Assembly (NCBI GenBank): GCA_016213825.1
Contig: JACQZP010000009.1
Location: forward strand, 1 to 64,000
Origin: Acetobacterium woodii
GTDB lineage: Bacteria > Bacillota > Clostridia > Eubacteriales > Eubacteriaceae
Direction of reading: 5' to 3'
Length of the DNA stretch: 64,000 nucleotides
Shown here: positions 58,164 to 64,000 of the stretch, in pieces
Numbering within the stretch: position 1 is the stretch's first letter
How the letters are laid out: every line of letters starts with the position of its first letter
Notes under the pieces: generated by a model
Seen by the model: the letters and a program-made list of their open reading frames with translations, nothing else
The model's database searches: none
Told to the model about the DNA's origin: nothing
Translations under genes and position numbers: made by a program

Positions 58164-59577
58164 ACTTTTCTCCTAACATAAGGTAAGTTACCCTAATTAT
58201 ATTTTTTGTATCATCATCTGCCAAGTAGCGCTGGTTTATGGCATAGCCCATGATCCACAATACCTCGGCATCGGTCACTAAAAGAGGGATTGCATCTCTT
58301 TGACTACGATCGATTTTTTTATCGATCAGATACTTTTTAATGGTTTTTTTTCCCGCTACACCGGTTGGATAAAAATAATCGCCGGACTGTCGGCTGCGCA
58401 AAACCAATATGCTCTTTATTTTATCATAATCAAAATATTTTTCACTATGATTTTCCAATTCTTTGGAAAAAAGATGCCTTTTTTTTCTAAATTCATCCTG
58501 GGTGACAAACTTTGTCTCGAATATCAATCGCTCTTTAGCAAAAATATAGGTTTTGCCTGGCAGTATCATCTTAGGGGCTATGCCCACACCCGTGATTTTA
58601 TGTTTTTCTGTCACCATAATCCGGTCGTAACGCCGGATTATTTGGATATCATGCGGAAAGTGGATTTCCCATATCGTTTTATCGCTCTTTAGTAAACTAT
58701 AAAAAGCAGTGATATGATTGTACTCAATTTCCTTTAAACTACCCTTAAATTTAAAAATAGACCGTCGCAATAATTCTTTCTGAACCACTGGTGCTTCGCT
58801 TAACCATGAATCGCGATCGATCAACACCATATTTGCTTTTGAGGTCAGGATGCGATCTTCAATCTGATCCACATACTTCTCAAAAAATGCTTCATATTCA
58901 TTGGCAATTTTCGTAAATTCATTAAAATGGGCTTCTGCCCTGGGGTTGATTTCTAAAATCATCGGCATAATATCCAAACGAATCTTGTTTCTTGTATAGT
59001 CGCGCTGGAAATTCGTGGCATCGGTGCGAAACGCCAGATTATGTATTTCACAATAATCCAGAATTTCTTTTTTCTCCAGACAAAGAAACGGTCGGATGTA
59101 TAAATTATCCCGGCTGGATTTAATCCCAGACACGCCCTTTACCCCGGTGCCGCGAATCAGCCGCATCAGCATCGTTTCAGCCTGATCATTGATGTGGTGA
59201 CCCATGGCAATACGATTATACCCATGGGCCTCGGCCATGGTAATAAAAAAATCATACCGTTCTTTGCGGCCCGCTTCTTCCACGGAAATTTTTTCAGTTT
59301 GGGAAATTTCCTGAATATTTCGTTGTCTTGAAAAAAAAGGAATTCCCCGATCCGTACAAAAACTTCTGACAAAGTCTTCATCAGCATCGGCAGCTTCCCC
59401 CCGAAGTCCATGGTGGAGGTGAGCCACGCCAATTGAGATTTTAAAAGCTCCCGCATATTTGTCCAAAAAATACAATAAAGCCAGCGAATCTGCTCCACCG
59501 GATACGCCGATGAGAACATGATCGCCAGCCTCTAAAATTCTCTGTTCTTCAATATATTGAATTACTTTTTTCTCCAT
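58132..59577 (-). CDS. tilS: tRNA(Ile)-lysidine synthase
   Basis: A 481-residue enzyme that adds lysine to C34 of the CAU-anticodon tRNA-Ile: VLIGVSGGADSLALLYFL (PP-loop), AHLHHGLRGEAADADEDFV, GHHINDQAETMLMRLIRG, and the C-terminal substrate domain. It lies beside five tRNA genes. The start is ATG 59577 with no strong ribosome site visible. Confidence 0.95.
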   Translation of the reverse strand: MEKKVIQYIEEQRILEAGDHVLIGVSGGADSLALLYFLDKYAGAFKISIGVAHLHHGLRGEAADADEDFVRSFCTDRGIPFFSRQRNIQEISQTEKISVEEAGRKERYDFFITMAEAHGYNRIAMGHHINDQAETMLMRLIRGTGVKGVSGIKSSRDNLYIRPFLCLEKKEILDYCEIHNLAFRTDATNFQRDYTRNKIRLDIMPMILEINPRAEAHFNEFTKIANEYEAFFEKYVDQIEDRILTSKANMVLIDRDSWLSEAPVVQKELLRRSIFKFKGSLKEIEYNHITAFYSLLKSDKTIWEIHFPHDIQIIRRYDRIMVTEKHKITGVGIAPKMILPGKTYIFAKERLIFETKFVTQDEFRKKRHLFSKELENHSEKYFDYDKIKSILVLRSRQSGDYFYPTGVAGKKTIKKYLIDKKIDRSQRDAIPLLVTDAEVLWIMGYAINQRYLADDDTKNIIRVTYLMLGEKCDSRYSGNFG

Positions 59578-59637
59578 GGTTTCACCACTTCAATAAAATT
59601 CTCTGATCTAACTTATCCAAATTCATTAAATAAAAAA

Positions 59638-59713
59638 TGGTGGTCGCAACAGGGCTCGAACCTGTGACCCCCTGCTTGTAAGGCAGGTGCTCTCCCAGCT
59701 GAGCTATGCGACC
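59638..59713 (-). tRNA. tRNA-Val (UAC)
   Basis: 76 nt with encoded CCA. Acceptor GGTCGCA/TGCGACC; anticodon arm CCTGC-CTTACAA-GCAGG gives UAC. Last of five clustered tRNAs in transcription order. Confidence 0.95.
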
Positions 59714-59759
59714 ACGAAAAATTAAAACTGGTATTCAATTGTGATTTATACAATTTAAG

Positions 59760-59834
59760 TGGTGACCCCTAGGGGACTCGAACCCCTGTTACCGCCGTGA
59801 AAGGGCGGTGTCTTAACCGCTTGACCAAGGGGCC
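59760..59834 (-). tRNA. tRNA-Glu (UUC)
   Basis: 75 nt with encoded CCA. Anticodon arm CCGCC-CTTTCAC-GGCGG gives UUC; acceptor GGCCCCT/AGGGGTC. Confidence 0.95.
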
Positions 59835-59854
59835 ACAGATTGTATATTTTTTTA

Positions 59855-59931
59855 TGGTAGCGGCGAACGGAGTCGAACCGCTGACACTACGGGTATGAAC
59901 CGTATGCTCTAGCCAACTGAGCTACGCCGCC
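59855..59931 (-). tRNA. tRNA-Met (CAU), elongator-like
   Basis: 77 nt with encoded CCA. Anticodon arm TACGG-TTCATAC-CCGTA gives CAU; acceptor GGCGGCG. It lacks initiator features, so elongator Met; a lysidine-type Ile tRNA cannot be excluded by eye. Confidence 0.88.
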
Positions 59932-59952
59932 ATGAAAAAGGATTTGTATATT

Positions 59953-60029
<77 letters not shown>

Positions 60030-60063
60030 ATGTGATTAATTGAGCAAAATTAAATTTAAAAAG

Positions 60064-60151
60064 TGGTGCCGAGGACCGGAATCGAACCGGTACGGTCGTT
60101 AGGACCGCAGGATTTTAAGTCCTGTGCGTCTGCCAGTTCCGCCACCCCGGC
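60064..60151 (-). tRNA. tRNA-Leu (UAA)
   Basis: 88 nt with a long variable arm and encoded CCA. Anticodon arm CAGGA-CTTAAAA-TCCTG gives UAA; acceptor GCCGGGG/CCTCGGC. First of the tRNA cluster. Confidence 0.95.
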
Positions 60152-60240
60152 ACTTTTTCGTCTGTCCCCTTGCTCGAGGGACAAGTGTTATTATACGCCC
60201 ATCCATACCTAATGTCAAGCTTTTTAGAAAAATTATTTTT

Positions 60241-61248
60241 TTATTCGTTTTTCATGACAAAACGGCGGTACGCAGCCCCTTCAAGGTTATCATAATCACA
60301 GACGGTAAAAACAGTTTCGCCGGTTATTTTAAAAATATTTAAAAGTAAAAATGCCCCGGCCAGAATAATGTCAGCTCGTTTTGCTTCCAGACCCACAATA
60401 TTTTGCCGTTCTTTGATGGTTTTACTGGCTAAACTGTCAATCATACGTTCCAGCTCGTCTTTTGTAATGGTGCTCTCATGAACCATCTCACTACAATAAG
60501 TCTTCAACTCCTGTTTAATCGTTGAAAGGCTGGTCGCCGTTCCACCAATGCCAATGAGTTTATATGGCTTTGACGGCAAAAATCCATTGGTTCTTTTTTC
60601 AAATTCAGCATAAATGTTTTCATTCATCCGTTCCAGCTCCTGAAAAGTTGGTGGATCGGTGAATAGATATTCTTCGGTACAGCGGACACAACCAAGATTA
60701 ATACTCATCATTCGTTTTATTTCGTTGTCTTCGCCATAAATAAATTCGGTACTGCCGCCGCCTATATCAAAAATCAGAATTTTTTCCTCAAAACACTGAG
60801 ATACGCCCACAAAACCCAACTCTGCTTCTGCTTCCCCGGAAATCACTTCGATTTCAAAGCCCAGCTTTTCTTTGACCGCATCAAGATAGGCCTCAGTATT
60901 GTCGGCATCGCGCATGGCACTGGTGCCAAACAAATAAAATTCTTCCACCTCATAATCGGCAGCGATATTTTTATATTCTTCCAGCGCTTCCATATTCCGT
61001 TTTTCCGCATCAGGGTGAAGATGCCCGGTTTGGTTAACCCCTTGTCCCATTCGGGTATAACGGACCGACTTGTTCACGCGAACCAGTTTCCCCTGATCAT
61101 TTCTAAAAATCAGCATCCGGGTAGAATTGGTTCCGATATCAATCACTGCCAGATGGTGTTTTTTAACCTTCTCTTTGATTTCGTTATCATTGGGGGTAAT
61201 TCCATCAAGTTCTCGATTTTTAAGATTGTTTTCACATTTATTGTCCAA
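60241..61248 (-). CDS. Exopolyphosphatase / guanosine pentaphosphatase family protein (Ppx/GppA)
   Basis: A 335-residue ASKHA-fold protein: VIDIGTNSTRMLIFRN (phosphate 1), FGTSAMRDADN, FDIGGGSTEFIYG (phosphate 2) and LIGIGGTATSLSTI. It hydrolyses polyphosphate or pppGpp. The short form lacks a C-terminal HD domain. Overlaps the end of the divIC-like gene by 11 bases. Confidence 0.92.
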   Translation of the reverse strand: MDNKCENNLKNRELDGITPNDNEIKEKVKKHHLAVIDIGTNSTRMLIFRNDQGKLVRVNKSVRYTRMGQGVNQTGHLHPDAEKRNMEALEEYKNIAADYEVEEFYLFGTSAMRDADNTEAYLDAVKEKLGFEIEVISGEAEAELGFVGVSQCFEEKILIFDIGGGSTEFIYGEDNEIKRMMSINLGCVRCTEEYLFTDPPTFQELERMNENIYAEFEKRTNGFLPSKPYKLIGIGGTATSLSTIKQELKTYCSEMVHESTITKDELERMIDSLASKTIKERQNIVGLEAKRADIILAGAFLLLNIFKITGETVFTVCDYDNLEGAAYRRFVMKNE

Positions 61249-61573
61249 CTGTTTTCACATCGCTTTCTGCAGTATTATCCTGGTTCTCCACAATAACAAT
61301 GGTTTCATTGGGATAATATAAGCCAAGATATTTACGGGCAAAGTTTTCCACATAATTCTTGCTGCCCATTTGTTTAACCTGTTCATCCAATTGGTTGCTT
61401 CTGATTTTCTCATTTTCAATTTGCTGGGCGATTTGAATCTTCTGCTGATCCAATTCATATATTTTTATGGCATTGGTTAAATAAATATAGGCAGTAAACA
61501 AGAGCGTTGCTACAATTGCCAAGGCAATCAGCATCCGACGTTTGATTAAACGTTTTGTTTTTTCATTCATCAT
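61238..61573 (-). CDS. Septum formation initiator (FtsB/DivIC-like)
   Basis: A 111-residue bitopic protein: basic N-terminus (KTKRLIKRRML), one membrane helix (about 13-33), then a coiled coil (QQKIQIAQQIENEKIRSNQL) and the YVENFARKYLGLYYPNE motif of the FtsB/DivIC family. It scaffolds the divisome. The place between rqcP and ppx matches Bacillus divIC. Confidence 0.9.
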   Translation of the reverse strand: MMNEKTKRLIKRRMLIALAIVATLLFTAYIYLTNAIKIYELDQQKIQIAQQIENEKIRSNQLDEQVKQMGSKNYVENFARKYLGLYYPNETIVIVENQDNTAESDVKTVGQ

Positions 61574-61600
61574 CTTTCTTCATTTCCGGTGGCACCGTTT

Positions 61601-61840
61601 TTATAATTCCCGATACATGTCTCCTGCTTTGTCTTTGGGAGCATGTTCCAGTAATTCCAGAACTTCCACCTTTTGTTCTCCATCGCCATAACGAATGGTA
61701 ATGATATCCCCCGGTTTCACCTGATCTCCCGGTTTTACCACCTTGTCGTTAATCGAAACCCGACCCCCATCACAGGCGTCTTTCCCTACAGATCGACGTT
61801 TAATAATTCTGGCGTTTTTTAAAAATTTATCGATTCTCAT
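61601..61840 (-). CDS. rqcP: S4-domain RNA-binding protein RqcP
   Basis: A 79-residue S4 domain: MRIDKFLKNARIIKRRSVGK, DGGRVSINDKVVKPGDQVKP, IRYGDG. It matches RqcP (YabO/Hsp15-like), which works with RqcH on stalled 50S subunits to add alanine tails. Gene order with hup, divIC and yabN/mazG supports this. Confidence 0.92.
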   Translation of the reverse strand: MRIDKFLKNARIIKRRSVGKDACDGGRVSINDKVVKPGDQVKPGDIITIRYGDGEQKVEVLELLEHAPKDKAGDMYREL

Positions 61841-61916
61841 GTATTCCTCGTTAATTCTAAATCAAAAAGCTTAAAGTAAAACCCTATGTGGCGACTTTGG
61901 ACAACGCGATAACGCA

Positions 61917-62032
61917 GTACCGACAATTGTTATATCGTGTTGTACCCAAAGGGCAGACCCTGTGCCTCAAGGCGAACAGGCGTTAGCCTGTACGACTTGC
62001 GCGCATACAACTGATTAACAATTGGTCGGTAC
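61917..62032. repeat. Palindromic intergenic repeat, copy C
   Basis: Ends GTACCGACAATTGTTA and AACAATTGGTCGGTAC. The interior GTTGTACCCAAAGGGCAGAC...CTGTGCCTCAAGGCGAACAG is nearly shared with copy B (reverse strand) and partly with A. It lies between rqcP and hup. Confidence 0.88.
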
Positions 62033-62071
62033 GGCAACTCATATCTTGCCCTGTTTAATCAGCTCCAGATA

Positions 62072-62106
62072 AAACAAAAAGCCAGAGCATTGCCCCGGCT
62101 TCTGTA
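62072..62106 (-). terminator. hup terminator
   Basis: AAGCC (about 62079-62083) with GGCTT (about 62097-62101), inner pairs, and a T-rich tail on the minus strand, just past the hup stop. Confidence 0.65.
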
Positions 62107-62113
62107 ACGTTAC

Positions 62114-62389
62114 TTACTTATTTACTTCATCCTTAAAGCCTTTGCCTGCTTTAAAGCCAGGGGCTTTAGAGGCTGCTATTTCGATGGGCTCTTTTGTTCG
62201 TGGGTTAAGACCTGTACGTGCTGCACGTTCTCTAACCTCAAAGGTTCCAAAACCTACCAATGACACCTTGTCTCCATTTTTCAAGGTATCTACCACAGTG
62301 TCTAAAAAAGCACCTAATGCCTTTTCTGAATCTTTTTTTGATAAACCCGACTTTTCTGCCATTTGGGCAATTAATTCTGATTTGTTCAT
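62114..62389 (-). CDS. hup: HU-family DNA-binding protein
   Basis: A 91-residue histone-like protein: MNKSELIAQMAEKSGLSKKD, VSLVGFGTFEVRERAARTGL (beta-arm with NPRTKEPIEI). It bends and compacts DNA. ATG 62389 follows GGAGG; an upstream in-frame start overlaps that site. Confidence 0.97.
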   Translation of the reverse strand: MNKSELIAQMAEKSGLSKKDSEKALGAFLDTVVDTLKNGDKVSLVGFGTFEVRERAARTGLNPRTKEPIEIAASKAPGFKAGKGFKDEVNK

Positions 62390-62492
62390 TTTTTCCTCCA
62401 TCTGATAGTTTCCAGTATTCTATGTGTAATATTATAAGCGTGTTCACCTGCAAATTACAAGTTTTTTTTGCTTTTTTCGTTTTTTTCCACTA

Positions 62493-63965
62493 TTAAAGCC
62501 CTTTTGCCCGGTTCCAAACCTCATCTAATTGATCAAAAGTATAGTCATTTAAAGATTTTTTCTCTTGACTGGCAACTTTTTCCATTTTTTCAAACCGGCC
62601 AATGAATTTTTCTGTTGCCTTTCTTAATACCATTTCTGGCTGAAGCTTCAGCAGTCGGGATACATTAACCACTGAAAAAAGTAAATCGCCCAACTCTTCG
62701 GCAATTTTTTCCGGGTTATTTTCATCAAGTGCTTCTCTGAGTTCCAGGGTTTCCTCATCGATTTTTTCCAAGGCTGCCTGTGGCTCCTGCCAGTCAAAGC
62801 CGACTTTGGCAGCTTTTTTCTGGACCTTGTAGGCCTCCATTAAAGCAGGCAGCGCTCGGGGTAATTTTTTCATCTCGGCCGCCAGTCCCGGGTTTTCAAC
62901 CGCTTCTCCCGATTCGCCTTTTTCCAGCCGCTTAATGGCGTCCCAATTAGTTTCCACTTCATCCGGATTAAAGCTGGCCTTATCAATAAAAACATGAGGA
63001 TGCCGTCTGATCATTTTTTCATTAATCCCGCCAATCACCTGGTTTATGTTGAAGCGGCCAGCCTCACTGGCAATTTCGGCATGAAAGACAATCTGAAATA
63101 AAACATCGCCTAATTCTTCAGCCAGGTTTTCCCAATCTTCGTTGTCAATGGCATCCAAAACCTCATAGCTCTCTTCCAACAGATAATTTCGCAAGCTTTC
63201 ATGGGTTTGCGCCTGATCCCAAGAACAACCACCTTCGGCTCGCAGGGTTCTCATCATCTCAATGGTTCCCTGAAATCCCTGGTAAGCGCCATTTTCAGCA
63301 GGAATATAAAGACTGGTCAGATGATTGATGGCATCGATTCGATCCAACTCATAGAGGCAGATTTCCATTGACATTTCTTCATTGGGAATACCTGAATTGA
63401 TCAGCAGAATCACGGTTTTTTCAGGATCATAAATTTCCATTAATTGCAATTTCAGCTCCGACGCCATATGTTGATCATACACCTGAGTGACCAAGACTCC
63501 CACCCGGGGATCCGGCGGGTTTTTGAAAACATCAAAAGCATCCATGATTTTAAGTCCATTGATTGGATCTTCTTCCAGGGTATTGAGGGTCACATCAACA
63601 AAGCTGACGCCCGGATAAATCCGATAGTTGATGCCTTCTGCTTTGGCGGCAACAATCAGTTTTTCAACCGTTTTTTCGCCAAACAAAGGGTTGCCGGGAA
63701 CCGCATAAACCAACTTTTCAGCAGTTTTTGCCGTTTCGATGAGCTTCTTTACGATTTTGTCGTAAACAGCCTCAAACGAGCCTTCTTCCTCATAATAACA
63801 GTCAAAGCTTTCATAGCTGATGCCTTCTTCTTGGATAAAGTTCATTACCGGGTGAATTTTTGTTCTGAAATAATTATGACTGGGGTCTTTTAACAGTTTT
63901 AAAGTTTCCAATGTCATTTGACCTGGACTGCCCGGTCCCAATCCAACAATATCTATTTGGTGCAT
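62493..63965 (-). CDS. mazG: Nucleoside triphosphate pyrophosphohydrolase, YabN-type (methylase-MazG fusion)
   Basis: A 490-residue fusion. The N-terminal about 225 residues are a tetrapyrrole-methylase-like domain (HQIDIVGLGPGSPGQMTLET, VYAVPGNPLFGEKTVEKL). Two MazG units follow: LRAEGGCSWDQAQTHESLRN with EELGDVLFQIVFHAEIA, then a second with EELGDLLFSVVNVSR. MazG hydrolyses non-canonical NTPs. This is the Bacillus YabN architecture; the methylase-like part's substrate is unknown. Confidence 0.95.
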   Translation of the reverse strand: MHQIDIVGLGPGSPGQMTLETLKLLKDPSHNYFRTKIHPVMNFIQEEGISYESFDCYYEEEGSFEAVYDKIVKKLIETAKTAEKLVYAVPGNPLFGEKTVEKLIVAAKAEGINYRIYPGVSFVDVTLNTLEEDPINGLKIMDAFDVFKNPPDPRVGVLVTQVYDQHMASELKLQLMEIYDPEKTVILLINSGIPNEEMSMEICLYELDRIDAINHLTSLYIPAENGAYQGFQGTIEMMRTLRAEGGCSWDQAQTHESLRNYLLEESYEVLDAIDNEDWENLAEELGDVLFQIVFHAEIASEAGRFNINQVIGGINEKMIRRHPHVFIDKASFNPDEVETNWDAIKRLEKGESGEAVENPGLAAEMKKLPRALPALMEAYKVQKKAAKVGFDWQEPQAALEKIDEETLELREALDENNPEKIAEELGDLLFSVVNVSRLLKLQPEMVLRKATEKFIGRFEKMEKVASQEKKSLNDYTFDQLDEVWNRAKGL

Positions 63966-64000
63966 GCGCTTATTTCCTTTCTAAATCTATTTCTAAAAGG

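Noticed and set aside
60152-60185. Small RNA or terminator after the tRNA-Leu gene start
   Set aside because: GTCCCCTTGCTCGAGGGAC forms a hairpin upstream of the tRNA cluster, but orientation and T-run do not make a convincing terminator.

Overview
The window looks like a chromosomal segment of a low-GC Gram-positive, most likely an Acetobacterium-like acetogen of the Eubacteriaceae. The evidence is the 5' end of a 16S rRNA gene at the left edge, strong AGGAGG ribosome sites, and the classic Firmicutes order mazG/yabN - hup - rqcP - divIC - ppx - tRNAs - tilS - hpt - ftsH - coaX - dusB at the right edge. The genus is a judgement from memory of the 16S sequence and gene content, not a search result.

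Region by region. 1-0.75 kb: 5' part of a 16S gene on the minus strand with two tandem consensus promoters. 0.75-12.8 kb: small accessory and regulatory genes (EamA transporter, Nudix hydrolase, a PadR/HAAS membrane pair with a twin-palindrome operator, GlcG/HbpS-like protein, leucine-rich repeat protein, a GntR-ABC cassette, TetR plus VOC protein, a short UvrC-like nuclease, malic enzyme, small zinc-ribbon proteins). 12.8-17.2 kb: an IS66 element with a perfect 8-bp target duplication; its tnpC is interrupted by an IS3-type element with its own 5-bp duplication and a -1 frameshift signal. 17.3-28.6 kb: an AT-rich, defence-rich genomic island lying between two copies of the guaA 3' end (47/51 bp identical). 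It holds a Septu-like ATPase/HNH pair, a type I restriction-modification operon whose hsdR is broken by two frameshifts, an AbiE toxin-antitoxin pair with a dead toxin, a damaged HTH gene and a damaged hypothetical gene. No integrase remains.

28.6-64 kb is mostly core metabolism: guaA-guaB; a thiamine-dependent 2-oxoacid/acetoin dehydrogenase cluster (E1 alpha, E1 beta, and an anomalous E2 with no lipoyl domain and Arg in place of the catalytic His); ispD-tsaE-pspC-aminotransferase; cysS-mrnC; a MATE exporter; a DEAD-box helicase; an XRE regulator; nadE; pyrG; a hemolysin III-like protein; a DUF1638 protein; 5-formyl-THF cyclo-ligase-folC (folate supply, relevant to the Wood-Ljungdahl pathway of an acetogen); dusB-coaX; ftsH-hpt-tilS; five tRNA genes; and ppx-divIC-rqcP-hup-mazG. 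Three copies of a 116-153 bp palindromic intergenic repeat and one dense cluster of DnaA boxes lie between core genes.

Most worth following up: the guaA-bounded decaying defence island, the non-canonical E2, the DnaA-box cluster between nadE and pyrG, the intergenic repeat family, and the nested insertion elements with visible expression controls. I did not find a clearly undescribed complete system; the nearest candidates are the unusual E2 complex and the Septu-like pair in its decaying neighbourhood.
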